Positions 44,127 through 55,810 of a stretch of DNA of 64,000 bases are shown in pieces. The stretch's first letter is position 1. Every line of letters starts with the position of its first letter. This DNA is from Thamnidium elegans (lineage: Eukaryota > Mucoromycota > Mucoromycetes > Mucorales > Mucoraceae). The DNA lies in assembly GCA_025201345.1 (NCBI GenBank), contig JAIXMG010000015.1, forward strand, positions 620,001-684,000, written 5' to 3'. The notes below the pieces were generated by a model that made no database searches, was not told the DNA's origin, and saw only the letters and a program-made list of their open reading frames with translations. The position numbers and the translations under genes were made by a program.

Positions 44127-45476
44127 TTAAAGTTGACCACAATCTACAATAGATACACGTTTTGAAGTCTTTCCATTCGATGATCCACATCTTTCCATTT
44201 CACGTACTACGTTCATACCGGATACAACTCTTCCAAAAACAACATGTTTACCATCTAACCAAGCAGTCTTTTCTGTACAAATAAAGAACTGACTTCCGTT
44301 TGTGTTGGGACCAGAATTAGCCATTGATAAAGTTCCCTAAAATCATAACAATATTAAAAATCGATCCTTTTTGCGCATACACACGTATAAACTTACTGGC
44401 TCGGTATGCTTTAATGTAAAGTTTTCATCTGCAAATTTAGCACCGTAGATAGATTTACCACCTGTGCCGTTACCCTTTGTAATATCACCACCTTGACACA
44501 TAAATTGAGGAATGATACGATGGAATACTGAGTTTTTGAATCCGTATCCTACTTCGCCTGTACATAACGCTCTGAAATTCTCTATTTTTTGTCTTTAGTA
44601 TTATGACGCGTTTACTTTTGATGTGTATATATATTTTACCTGCTGTCTTTGGTACGACATCGCCACGAAGCTAATTTTTAACAAAAAAAAAAAAAAAAAA
44701 AAAACTGTCAGTATCTACGCTCGTCTAAATTAACTCTTATCTTTATCTCTTTTACCTCAATCTCAATACGTCCTGCTAAAGAAGAACCAATTTGAATATC
44801 TAAATATACACGAGACTTTCCACCTTGAGCAGGAGAAGATCTAGTAGCCGCAGGTTCTTTCTCGTCATTGTTATCCTCGTTATCATTACCCTCAGTTTCA
44901 GCTGATTTTGTTTGTTCAGTTGTTTCTTTTGTGTCTTCTGCGTTAGCATATTTCTGTAACCAAGCTTCTTCGGTCCAAACTAAATGGTATAGATTTAGTA
45001 TAATGTACAAATATAAAGAAGTAATGAATCTTTACCGGCGCGATGAGAAGTAGCAGTGATGTTATGAGGTTTAGCGATTTGAACTTTAATCACTTTACCA
45101 AGTAATTCAGATAAATGCATATTGTCAATAGCTGCTTGTGCATCTTCAGGTAACTCGAATTCAACAAATCCAAATCCTTTATGTGCATTTTCTTTGGCAT
45201 CTAAAATAAATAAATATGAGTTTCGTGTATGCCGATGCGCATAATGATTCTTACTTCGAGAGTTATCGAGAGGTAATTGAACTGCTACAATTTCACCGAA
45301 AGGAATAAATGCTGCGTGTAATATAGCTTCTGTAGTTTGTTGATCGACACCACCTTTTTTTTTTAAAAAAAAAACGTTAAAACACACAATATTCTTTGTT
45401 AGTTTTTTTTTTAAAAAAAAAACTTACCGATAAATAAGGTTGTCTTATTATCTTTTGAAATGTTAACAGTTGCCAT
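44127..45476 (-). CDS. PPIE: RRM-containing cyclophilin (PPIase E)
   Basis: Seven exons (45476-45428, 45353-45255, 45200-45036, 44979-44756, 44670-44640, 44581-44397, 44336-44127) give 320 residues, against about 300 in human PPIE. The RRM occupies residues 10-90 (RNP2 'TLFIGGV', RNP1 'KGFGFVEF'). An acidic linker about 50 residues long follows. The cyclophilin domain starts at '[19 protein letters not shown]' and contains the catalytic '[14 protein letters not shown]', '[14 protein letters not shown]' and '[12 protein letters not shown]', so prolyl isomerase residues are kept. The family acts in the nucleus with the spliceosome. It is divergent from SNRNP27 with only 202 bp between start codons. 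The first intron is framed by two perfect T10A10 blocks. Confidence 0.94.
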
Positions 45477-45678
45477 TATATATAAACCAGGGAAAAAGCC
45501 ACTTATTGATGAATGAAAAAGGGGGGGGGGAAGTGGGTTTCTCTTTTTATTTTATTTTTTATTAGTGAAATAAAAAAAAATCAAAGTCACGGTGTTTCGC
45601 CCCACAAGTATAATGCACCTGCCATACGCGTGTGTTTTCCTTTTTCTTTTTTTTTTTTCAAAAAGTTTTTTTAAAGTA
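45477..45678. promoter_or_regulatory. Bidirectional promoter, PPIE / SNRNP27
   Basis: 202 bp between two divergent ATGs serve both splicing-related genes. It contains a G9 tract near 45520-45529 and T-rich stretches but no clear TATA box. Confidence 0.5.
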
Positions 45679-46381
45679 ATGGCAAGATCACCTTCACCTA
45701 AAAGATACAGCAGTAAACAAAGAGAAAGAGATTATAGAGACTTGGATAATCCTCGTTCGAGGTCTAGGACACCTTCTCCTCGTTATAGAAGACGCAGAGA
45801 TGATAGTTATGATAGAGATCATCGTGGACGTTCAAGAATGAGTAGATCTCCTCCTCGCAGAGACAGAAGAGCTGAAAGAAGCCCAGATCGTAGAGGCAAG
45901 TTTTTTTTTCCCCCCTTTGTTGTATATATAAATGTGTTTTTAACGTTTAGTTTTTTTTCTTGGATTAGATCGAGGTAGAAGATATAAAAGTCGTAGTCGA
46001 TCCAGTTCACCACCTAGATATCGCAGACGTCGTTCTTCAGATACCAGACCGGTTTCACCACCTGCAAAGAAGAAGGAAGAAGTAAAATCGGATAGAGCGA
46101 TGGAAGAAGATACAGAACATGATGATGAGAATGAAGAAGAAGACGATGAAGAGACAAAGATGATGAAGCTGATGGGTTTTGGAGGGTTTGATACAACGAA
46201 AAATAAAAAGGTTCCGGGAACTGATGTATCTGGTGCAAAAATTCGTAAACCTATAAAGTATCGTCAATATATGAATCGTAGAGGTGGTTTTAATAGGTAA
46301 AAGAGAGAATTTTATTTATTTTTTAAAAAGTGATAGTATACTAAATATGTCTTTATATTGTGTAGACCTTTGGATAATTAA
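45679..46381 (+). CDS. SNRNP27: U4/U6.U5 tri-snRNP 27 kDa protein
   Basis: Three exons (45679-45895, 45969-46296, 46366-46381) give 186 residues. The N-terminal half is an RS-like domain rich in Arg-Ser and Arg-Asp ([23 protein letters not shown]). A Glu/Asp stretch follows, then the family signature '[14 protein letters not shown]', '[17 protein letters not shown]'. The first intron starts with GC instead of GT: the exon end AGAG is followed by GCAAGT and the intron closes at TTAG; only this splice keeps frame. The protein belongs to the tri-snRNP and affects 5' splice site choice. It ends 38 bp from the convergent bystin gene. Confidence 0.93.
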
Positions 46382-46419
46382 AAAAAAAAAACGTTTTTTT
46401 TTTTCTTGTAATAAATAAG

Positions 46420-48071
46420 TTATTCATCCATCATTGTATCATCATTATCATCAGAGAGGGATTCATCACTTTCTTCGGTATCGAAATCATCGGTTTCATT
46501 AATGGCGATGGCCTTTTCGATATGTCTTGACATTTCATGTTGTTGAATATTTTGAATTAAATCCAGTAACTTTCTTTTTTGCATAGGCACTAATTCCATA
46601 CCATAACTATAAAAATAATAAGGATCTAAAAAAGTCATATACAGATTTATACATATATACCTTTTAACGAACGTATATAAAGCTTGAAACCAAACATGCG
46701 GCATTACCATACGACTTCCTAACTCCTGCTTCTGCGAAAAATACTTTAACACCAAAGTATCTACAACACGATAAGGTAAGGCCTGTTTCTTTTCCAAGAA
46801 GACCAGTACTAGTATCCCGATGGGTAAAGTAAATGACAGCTCGGAGAGATTTAAAAGTGCTGTAGCCGATTGAAGTACAGGGAACTGACTTTGGACAATG
46901 ACGCGAGCAAGAACAGAAGCTTCTAGGACAGTACAGGCTTTGGATTCACACAGTGGGATCAGTAATCCCTTGAGGAATAATGCAGGCGCCTTTTTTAAAC
47001 TCTTTTGTAAGGATAGGTATAGAGGCATGTCGAGACGAGTTTGGTTGTTTTTTGTAAGGTTGTGTCTTAGGTTATGCAATAATACAAGCTGGAAGAATCT
47101 AAAATTTTATGTGAGTTTAAGGAGACTTTCAAAGATATATGTGCTTACTGCTTTGTTTGGGTCGCTTTGACAGTAGTTGTAAATACTTTGGTAGCTTCGT
47201 ATGTAGCATAAGGAGACCATAAGTGTGGTTTTGTAAGTAAGAGGATATCGTCCCAATTAGGCAGAGAAGGTATAATTTTAAATGCTTTTGGCAATTTTCC
47301 CGACTGATATCGAGCAAGGTATTCACCAATTCTATTATATATAAAATTTAAACATGTATATAAAAGAAAAAAAAACGTGCGGAATTTATTCTGTATTACC
47401 TTGTGTATACTTGTCTTACTTGTGAATCCGATGAGCATAAAGAAGGTTCCGATCCTACGCAGTATGATGAATATTTATTACTTTGTAAGAACTATCTTTT
47501 TTTTTCTGTATACCTGGTGAGGGCACTTCTTTTTCGGCTACTGCTTGTTGCAAGGTGATTAACGGTTGTACTTGAGTTGGATCAAAGAAAATGTTATGCA
47601 TTGCTTGATCTTCCAAGGATAATTGAGGTAGAATGTTCTCTGATAATAGTAATAGACAATCTTGAGTACCTAAATTTTGAGCTTTTGATAGTACAGAATG
47701 GTTACTTTTTTTTTTGTTTTTGTTTTTTTTAAAGAGTTAAATAGATGGTAAGTGTATAAAAGATAGTTAAATAACTCACTCTGGTGTATTCTCTTCCTCT
47801 TTGTTTCGTTCAATACGATCCAATTGCTCTTTTTCAATTTGAAGAACAGCTTTAGTCATACCTTGATCCATAATTGATGCCTTCTTTTTAAATAAAAGAG
47901 TGGTCAATATAACAAAAAGAAGAAGAAAAAAAACAGGAATTGTACCTCAAAATCACCATTCTTTCCGTACAAATCAAACTGGTGATTATATTTGTTCTTT
48001 GTATCCGTATCAGATAATTGCCATGGAGAGAATAGTCTACTACGAGCACTTGATATCTTGTTTTTTCCCAT
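46420..48071 (-). CDS. ENP1: Bystin / ENP1 ribosome biogenesis factor
   Basis: Seven exons (48071-47946, 47880-47780, 47704-47514, 47454-47400, 47331-47149, 47098-46661, 46606-46420) give 426 residues. The bystin domain is recognisable from 'GKLPKAFKIIPSLPNWDDIL' through 'LHNLRHNLT', 'FLKGLLIPLCESKACTVLEA' and 'KKQALPYRVVDTLVLKYF' to 'HVWFQALYTFVKR'. The C-terminus is acidic (EESDESLSDDNDD). Bystin binds pre-40S particles in the nucleolus and is needed for 18S rRNA processing and export. The N-terminal part is shorter and more diverged than in yeast Enp1 (483 aa). Confidence 0.92.
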
Positions 48072-49435
48072 TATTGTTATAGGAAAGTAAAAAAAAAGAG
48101 TGGATAAAATGTCAATAAGCATTCTTCATTTTATCAAATCATTTTATTTTTGCCCGATACTTAAAAGAGCATCTAATGGCAAAAAAAAACTATTATTTGG
48201 GTTTAACACTAAATCACGCTTTTTTTTTTTTTGTTAGCATCACCATTATCAAAAAAAAAAAAACAGATATTCAGAATAATTGGTGGAATGTGAAATGATT
48301 ATCTAATCTATGAGTGACGTTCACACCCAACCGAGTGGCAAAAACTTCTTTATAAACTATTTTATGAACTCTAAATAACTTCCTAATTATCTTGTTTGGC
48401 TGCTAATATATGAGACATCATATCAACCCACACGGATTACTAAAGTCATTTAGCTTAATACGCAGCAATGCCTCTTCCACATGGTAGCTATAATACTAGT
48501 CGGACCCATCACTTTTTTCAAATGTATTTATGAAAAATAAAATAAAAAGTGAACGCTTTATGAGTGAGTCTGACATGAGAATACCGGAAACAATAATATC
48601 AGAATAACCATCATTATGTATCGCTTTTATGAAGTCTTTCGGCTCCCTAAATAACTTGACTGATTCATTTACATGCTTGATTTTGCTTCTAACGATAACA
48701 GAGTATGATAAGGTTTGCTGGAAACAACTGTGAAATCAGTCCTTTTACCATGGTTTTTGATGGCGATATAATCTGGTGAATATTTCTGGACTGCAGTGAC
48801 ATCAATATTTCTTGTAGAAGACTTTTTTCAAATATGTTACACCTGCAAAAAAAAAAATGCACGGTTCAATTTGCACGGTCGATTAAAGTAGCCCATTACT
48901 TATGTTTATAGTTAGTTATTGTTGATAATAGCATTAGCCTTTTCTTTTTTAAGACCCTCTCTTATCTTTGCTGTCTTTGATACCCTCTACGAAAAGCTTG
49001 AAATTGATAATTTCTGAATGCTTAGTCAGACAAAAAATTACCTAATAAAGGAATCTGACGTAGACGTACCTGGAACTGACTTTTATCTTTGCTCTAAGAA
49101 GAACCATATCCGTTTGTACAGATATAAAAAGAAAAATACGAAAAGAAAAAGTAGAATAATAAATGAATATAAGATATAAGCTCATTTAAAAGATGCGCAT
49201 ATATATATATATATATAAAGTACTTTGCTTGTACACATAATGAAAACGAAAAGAGAAAGAGATTAATTTATTTTTTTGCGAAGTAACAATATTTACATGT
49301 TGTAAACCTGGCTTTTCATGTCCCTGTGTGTTTGTTTGGCGTATTGAAACTCCGTAATAAAGGTAATAAAAATTAAAAAAAAAAAACCCTTTTTTATTTT
49401 TTTACCAACACTAATTTAAATCAATCGCTAAAAAA
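48072..49435. other. Intergenic between bystin and VAP genes
   Basis: 1.36 kb without a supported gene. The left 200 bp should be the bystin promoter. A (TA)n run is at 49198-49216 and an A12 run at 49375-49386. A middle part (48480-49100) is less AT-rich but shows no protein-like frame longer than 40 codons that I could recognise. Confidence 0.5.
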
Positions 49436-50425
49436 ATGTCTATTAAACTCGATCTTGAGAATTCAATTACTTTTGAACGTAAGCTTTTGATGTTGTATAT
49501 ATAATATAATATAAACTTGACAAATCTCTCTCTCTTTCCTTTTTTAATAATAGGCCCTTTGACACGTGTTGTCAAACAAAACATTAGAATTGAAAACCCC
49601 AATTCGACACCTATTGCCTTCAAAGTAAAAACCACTGCTCCTAGATTATACTGTGTTAGACCCAATTCTGACATCATTGGTCCTAATCAATCTGCTGAAA
49701 TTCAGAGTAAGCAACACACAAAAAAATTTTACATGCACACAAAAAAAAAAGCCATCCTTTTTTTTTTAACTTATTGTTATTATTAGTCATGCTTCAAGCA
49801 CTTAAAGAAGAACCTGCTGCAGATGCAAAATGTAAAGATAAATTCCTCATCTTGAGTACTCTTGTAGAAGGTCCTTTAGAATCTATGAACATTACTGATT
49901 TGGTAAGTTTTATATATACATATATACTGTATATTTATATATATATATAAAAGGTTTTTGTATTCTAAATATAAAAGGTTCGATAGTGGAACCATGTTGA
50001 AAAGGAAAAAAAATCTAGTATTCATGAACGTAAATTACGTTGTGTGTATAGTCCAGTTAAACAAACCAATGATGCACCTGCAGCTGAAGTAGCTGCTCCT
50101 GCTCCTGTCGCTAGAGAAGTAAAGGTATAAAAAAAAAAAAATTAAAAAAGGAGAGGGGTGGTGTTAATTTATAATGTGTATACTTATATATAAAAAAAAA
50201 TAGACAAGTACAACATCATCAAATGATAAAGAAGTCGCTGAAAAGTTGAAATTAATGGAACAGGAACTTTTGAAATATAAAAAAGAGGTTGAAACTTTAC
50301 GTGATGCCGAGCCAGTTATTATTGAAAAGGTTCAAATTAAAAACAATGGATTGCCTGTCAGTATACTTATCTTGTTTGCGTTACTAGCAATTGCTGTTGC
50401 ATACTTTTTACAAAGTAACCACTAA
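49436..50425 (+). CDS. SCS2: VAP/Scs2-type ER membrane protein (MSP domain)
   Basis: Five exons (49436-49478, 49554-49706, 49797-49912, 49987-50124, 50204-50425) give 223 residues. The MSP domain (residues 1-125) shows '[20 protein letters not shown]', then '[17 protein letters not shown]', the positively charged FFAT-binding face of VAPs. A coiled-coil stretch ('[19 protein letters not shown]') follows an Ala/Pro-rich linker. A C-terminal anchor '[16 protein letters not shown]' ends just before the terminus, as expected for a tail-anchored ER protein. VAPs tether ER to other membranes by binding FFAT-motif proteins such as lipid-transfer proteins. Confidence 0.93.
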
Positions 50426-50561
50426 AGTAAAAAAAAAAAAAAACGCAAGACAGTCACGCAGAGACAACTTGCTTGAAAAAAAAATATATAAAATATAATA
50501 AAAAAATAATATTTAAAACTTTAAAACGCCCTTTTATATATATATATCTTATTTTTTTGTT

Positions 50562-52279
50562 ATGCCAGAAAAACAAGGAGAAGGAAAGACGTATATTACA
50601 CTACAATATCTTTCAAGGTTAGCACTATGGGTTTATTTTCGAAAGATAAAGATTATTTGTAGAAAACCCGTGCCAGCCGAAGGTCCTTTATTGATTGCAG
50701 CTAACCATTCAAATATGGTGTTGGACCCCATTGTCTTGATCGCCACTTTTCCTCACTCAAGACCTTGTCATTTCTGGGCTCTTGCTCGTTTCTTTCGTAT
50801 ACCCCTTGTAGGAAAAATATTAAAATCTGCTGGTGTATTACCCGTTGACACAAAAACGCATAGTAATGCTAAACTATTTGAATCTACTATACAATCACTT
50901 GATCGCGGTGCTGTTGTTGCCTTGTTTCCCGAAGGTAAAATACATATATTACACGAGAAAAAAAAACTTACCATTTTTAAAATAGGTACATCATATACTG
51001 CACCTAATCATTTGCCTTTTAAGGATGGTATTTCTTGGGCTAGCTTCGAATATCTTACACAATTAGCTAGTAAGAAAGATGGGCCAAAAAGTATTTCAAT
51101 TATACCAGTTGGTATTACTTACAGTACAAAGAATAGGTGGAGAAGTGAAGCTGTTGTCGAGTAAAGTGTTATTGTTATTATTTTCTATTATTAGTACATT
51201 AATATTATTTATTATTTAGATACGGCGAGCCTATTATCCAAACAATACACGATTTAGAAGCGTTTCATGAGGAACCAAAAGCAGTAGTAAAAAGTTTGAC
51301 AGATCGTATTGCAAAAGGAGTTGAACGTAGTACGATTAATAGCCCTGATTGGTAATTATATACATATCTAGTTGTGCTATGTACTTTTAGTAATAAAGTT
51401 TTTTTTTAGGGATACAACGAATGCGGCAAGAGAAGCTAGATTTGTTTTATTCGGAGATTCAAGAGGTGTTCGATTAGAAGAATACGTGCACGTATCGCAG
51501 AGGTAATAAAGATAAAAAGGTATACAGGTTATAATGGTTGTACTTATATATAATACATTAGTTTTGTGGGGTTGCTTCACCCAGAACAAACAAACGACTT
51601 GTATAAAAAGGAACGTATTGAGTTAAAAGAACAACTGCTGTTATTTTCCAAGAAATTGAAAAGCCTTCGATTAAATGCATGTGATATTAGCATGTACGAA
51701 AACCAAGAGATTACACAAACGAAAGCAACCCTTCGATTAGTATCCACATGGATTGGATTACTGATTCAGATACCCTTCTTCTTACCTGGCATTATTATTA
51801 ACTTACCATTTTACATCTTGGGAAGACTGATTGATTCTTATGAACCTTACACAGAATCGGTTGCACAAGATAAACTCATTTTTTCATTCTTTTTGGCATT
51901 ACCATTTTACAGTACACTGATTTGTTTACTTTGGAAATTAACTGGATACGGTTTATTTAGCTTGATATGTGTTTGTATGCTGTTACCTATTTTCGCTTGG
52001 TATCATATGGCTTTGATCGATAAGAATTATGATATGTTGAAACAAGTGATTGCGTCATGGCGTATTTTTATTGCTGTTACAACTGGAAATATTGGTATAG
52101 ATAGAGATTGGACTCATAGTAGAGAAGCTTTAGAGGATTGCGTACGGTTACGTCGTTGGTGTAGAGATCATACTAAATTATTGATTTATAACTTGGCAAA
52201 AGCTGGGGATCCTCAGGCAAAATATTTAGTTGATTATGGAAAACCTTTATTCAAATCACTTGAAGAGCAGGAAGATTAA
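50562..52279 (+). CDS. PlsC-type glycerolipid acyltransferase
   Basis: Five exons (50562-50934, 50986-51160, 51220-51351, 51410-51502, 51562-52279) encode 496 residues. The PlsC domain has motif I 'AANHSNMVLDP' (residues about 46-56), a middle region 'ARFFRIPLVGKILKSAGVLPV', and motif III 'ALFPEGTSY' formed across the first intron. Later, 'SISIIPVGITY' matches motif IV. The C-terminal third has two to three membrane segments ('WIGLLIQIPFFLPGIIINLP', 'FSFFLALPFYSTLICLLW'). This layout resembles fungal glycerol-3-phosphate/dihydroxyacetone-phosphate acyltransferases of the Sct1/Gpt2 group, though shorter than those of yeast. It probably starts phospholipid and triacylglycerol synthesis at the ER; the acceptor is not proven. 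It follows the VAP gene on the same strand by 136 bp. Confidence 0.88.
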
Positions 52280-52331
52280 AAATAAAATAAAATATTCCCT
52301 TACTATACAAATTTTTTTTTTTTTTACTGTA

Positions 52332-53723
52332 TTATTTCCCTGTGTCAAATTCAAATGAAGTTTTTACTTTCAAGGTAGTTTGGTTTACTAATTCGTATTT
52401 ATCATTGTCTAGCAAAGATAAAAGATGGACCATATTTTCAATGGTTAAACATATTTGACGAAGTCTCAAGATACTCCAAAGACTAGAAATTGACAAGTTG
52501 AGTGGTATTGTGGTATACTTGCAAGTGCTTTTATAAATATAAGGAGTTTGATCTGCTGTTGTATCGGGTATAACATCTTGAATATTAAATGTATCCCAAT
52601 CTATTGTTGTAAGGTTAATATCAAGTGATTCCTCTTCTTCTTCTTTTTTAATATCTCGGTTATTATTTGTTTGTAAATACGTCTCTGATATACAAAGTGA
52701 TTGTATATAGTGCAGTAATTCTTGTATAATCTTTTCTTTTGGTAGTGCAGATTCGTTAAAGTAAGGAAATTCAATGTGCTTCAATAATTGATGTGGGGTA
52801 CCGTATGATTTTGGTGGTGTTGATTTATTATTCGTTTGCTTAGATCGGATGAAAATACATGCTTGTGTACAATGACCATTTTTTAAGTCATCATACTTTC
52901 CATGCAGTAATCCAATCCCATGATATTCTACAGTATAACCATACTTGTTTGCACCATTGTTACACCTGCATTTTTTTTTTAAAAAAAAAAGGTTAATGAC
53001 AGGCCCACATAAACTATACTTATACACTTTACCATGTTTCAAATTCATTTCGAGTCCATTCAAATTTATGATCATCGTGTCGAAAAATAGATTCATCTGT
53101 TCCGTATTTAAGTCGAGGAAAATTAACGTTATATTCACCATTAGGAGTTGTCACAATTAATATCTGTGGCTGGTAAATACCCAGTGTGATGTCAAGGAAT
53201 GAATTAAGTGTATCTGCATAAACGTGTTCAATGACTTCGGTACATATAATTGCTTCATAACCAAATAACCTATCATCTACAACACCAATGGAGCCTATTA
53301 TAGAAACGGATTACTATATAAAACACAATTAATCATGCGAAAAAATTATAAACCTTTGTAGATATCCAAGACGAGAGGACTGGATCGAAGTTGTTCATAG
53401 TCAGTTTGCCATGGTGTACATCGATCCAATGCTTCCGCTAATGACTCATCGCAAACGTCAATACCGGCCATTTTTACAAGACAGGTATCGTTGTTATCAG
53501 GAATTAAAAAAGATAACACTGCTGCTTCTCCACAACCATAATCCAAAGCCTAGAACAAAGAAAGTAAACTTTTAATTTTTATTGCGTGCACTTTGAAAAA
53601 GAAAAAAAAAAAAGAGTTTACATTTTTAATACTGAAACGCGTCAAGATATCTTTGATAAAGATTCTTCTTTGTCTCCATAAAGGTGGACAAAAGAAGCCA
53701 TCATACCGATCTTCACTCAACAT
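52332..53723 (-). CDS. HEN1: Small RNA 2'-O-methyltransferase HEN1
   Basis: Four exons (53723-53622, 53549-53354, 53294-53033, 52965-52332) give 397 residues, similar to animal HENMT1 (393). Motif I is 'ALDYGCGEAA' (residues 35-44). The metal site characteristic of HEN1 is 'EVIEH' at residues 119-123 (Glu, Glu, His), with the further His in 'HDDHKFEWTR' near residues 172-175; 'TTPNGEYN' lies between. The C-terminal half is poorly conserved and acidic. HEN1 methylates the 3' terminal ribose of small RNAs and protects them from uridylation and decay, so its presence argues for a working small-RNA pathway. It is divergent from the Pex30-like gene, 217 bp apart, and convergent with the acyltransferase, 52 bp apart. 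Confidence 0.92.
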
Positions 53724-53726
53724 TCG

Positions 53727-53768
<42 letters not shown>

Positions 53769-53940
53769 AAAGAAAAGAAAAAAAGGGAGAGAGAGAGAGA
53801 GAGAGAGAGGGTGACTGTGATATAAAAAAAATGGACTTCACGTGTGATTGAGGGTGTGGGTTCATTTTTTAAGGTTATCTCTTTTTTTCCCTTTCTTTTT
53901 TCCCTTTTTTTTTTTCTTTCTTTTTTTGTTGTAAGTACAC
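53724..53940. promoter_or_regulatory. Bidirectional promoter HEN1 / Pex30-like gene
   Basis: 217 bp that contain a T37 homopolymer (53729-53765) only 5 bp from the HEN1 start codon, then a (GA)n run (53787-53808) and further T-rich blocks. For HEN1 the homopolymer is an A37 leader immediately before ATG. Confidence 0.55.
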
Positions 53941-55764
53941 ATGTCTCATTCGTTTGTAGCAAGTAATTTTTCTCGGCTTACTTATTGTGACCATTGTCAA
54001 GGGTTATTATGGGGTCTTGTAAAGCAAGGTTGTCGTTGTTCAGGTACAGTTACTTTGTTAAAAAAAGAGATAAGATAGAGCGGGTTTTAACAAGTGTGTT
54101 TTTTTAAGGTTGTGGGGCAGTTTGCCACCAATATTGTCAAAAGAATATACCAGCTTGTACTATTGAAAAGACAGAGCCCTATAATCATCAACGTCAAAGA
54201 TCCAACACGGACTCACCAGCGGCTAAATCCTTACGTAGTTTACAACAGCAACACAGCAGTGATACGTTTGATACATCCTCATCCCTTACAAAGCTAAAAC
54301 GTATTGCTACGTCTGACGAATTCCAAAACGTACTTGTTTCAGCAGCAATTAATTCCACGGATACGACACAGCCTGTAAACGATTACTTGGCTAATTTACC
54401 ACCTTTAAACCCTCAGAATACAGCAAAGAACTTTTCGAGGTTTGTGTCTAGGTGTGGGCCAATGTTTGCAGCAAGAGATAATGTGATCCTTTTATTAAGT
54501 TGGAATAAACCAATTGATACTTTGGTAGCATTGCTAATTTATTGTATTGTTTGTAAGTATTTCTTGGTCATTGAAATTCTTCTGTTTTTAAACTAATTTT
54601 ATAACAAAAAAAAAAGGCTTGCACCCAAAACTTGTGTTACTTGTACCACATGTTATATTACTTCAACTTATCATTACGGGCTATAATAAAAAGAAGAATA
54701 CGGATTCACCTCAATTAAAAACATCTTCTTCTGCTTCAACAACAACAACTTCAAGTACCGGATCAGCAAGTATACCTGCTCCTGTTCCTGCTCCTTCTCG
54801 GTTTAGTTTTGCAGCAGCTTTTTTTCCTGCGTTTGATGAAGCATCTCCAGAGTATTTAAAAAACATGCAAAACCTTCAGAATATGATGGGTGAAATGAGC
54901 GATTTGTATGATTTGTGTGCTTCCAATGCACATCATTTCGATTGGTCTTCGGAGCAAGATACCATGCGTATCTTTCAAGGAGCTTTGGTCTCGCTTGGTT
55001 TATTATGTCTGGGCATTTGGTTTGTGCCTTTAAATATTATCTTTCTGGTAGGTGGTATTAGTATGTTCTTGTTGAATACTAGGTTTGCAAAGTTTGTGAT
55101 GAAGGAGATGTTGCCTCAGGTAACTGAAATTGGACAATCGCAAATGGATTCGGCTGTACAGTGGTATACACAGGTAGAGAAAAGGTTGGATGATCAGGCT
55201 AATTTTAAAGAGCTGTCGCTGTACGAAAATCAAAGATGGTGGTCTGGCAGTGGATTTATCCCTCATGTAAGTACTTGGTTAGATTTTTTTTTATTCTCTC
55301 TGTTGTTGACTGTTTTTATTATTAGATGCTTCCTGATGAACGTGGATTGTGGTCAGATTTTTCAGGAGCTATTGAGTTGGCACCTAAAGAAGAGTTGCCG
55401 GCTCCTAAAGGGTATCATTGGATTGAAGATAATTGGAGTTTAGATAAGACTGGACCTTGGACAGATGATACACTTGGTCTTGGTAACGTATTTTATATAT
55501 TTTTGTTGTTGTTGTTGTTTTTATCTAATTGGTTTATAAGTAGAAGTGATGGTTTATCCTGAAAGTGGAGGTTGGGTATACTCAGATAATAATTGGGAGA
55601 ATGTTCGTAATAATAATAATAATAATAATAATACTACCGCTACACCACCTTCTGATATAAATACACCAAAAGATAAAAGTATTACAAGAAGAAGAAGATG
55701 GGTTCGTAAATGTGAACTTGACATGAGTAGAAAATATAGTTTAACAGAACAAATAACTTTATAA
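53941..55764 (+). CDS. C1 + reticulon-like + dysferlin-domain ER/peroxisome protein
   Basis: Five exons (53941-54043, 54109-54552, 54617-55266, 55326-55482, 55544-55764) give 524 residues. The N-terminus is a C1 zinc finger: 'TYCDHCQGLLWGLVKQGCRC' then 'CGAVCHQYCQKNIPAC' (H/C ligands present). A membrane region (residues about 170-215 and 345-380) has long hydrophobic hairpins, as in the Pex24p/Pex30 family. A DysF domain follows with 'SLYENQRWWSGSGFIP', 'LPDERGLWSDFSG' and 'KGYHWIEDNWSLDKTGPW'. The tail has 'VYPESGGWVYSDNNWE' and basic 'RRRRWVRKCEL' (DysFC-like). Pex30-type proteins shape ER subdomains where peroxisomes and lipid droplets form; the C1 module suggests diacylglycerol sensing, which is inference. 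Confidence 0.87.
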
Positions 55765-55810
55765 TTATAACAATAAAAAGAAAGGTTTTTTTTTATTTAT
55801 TTATTTGATT

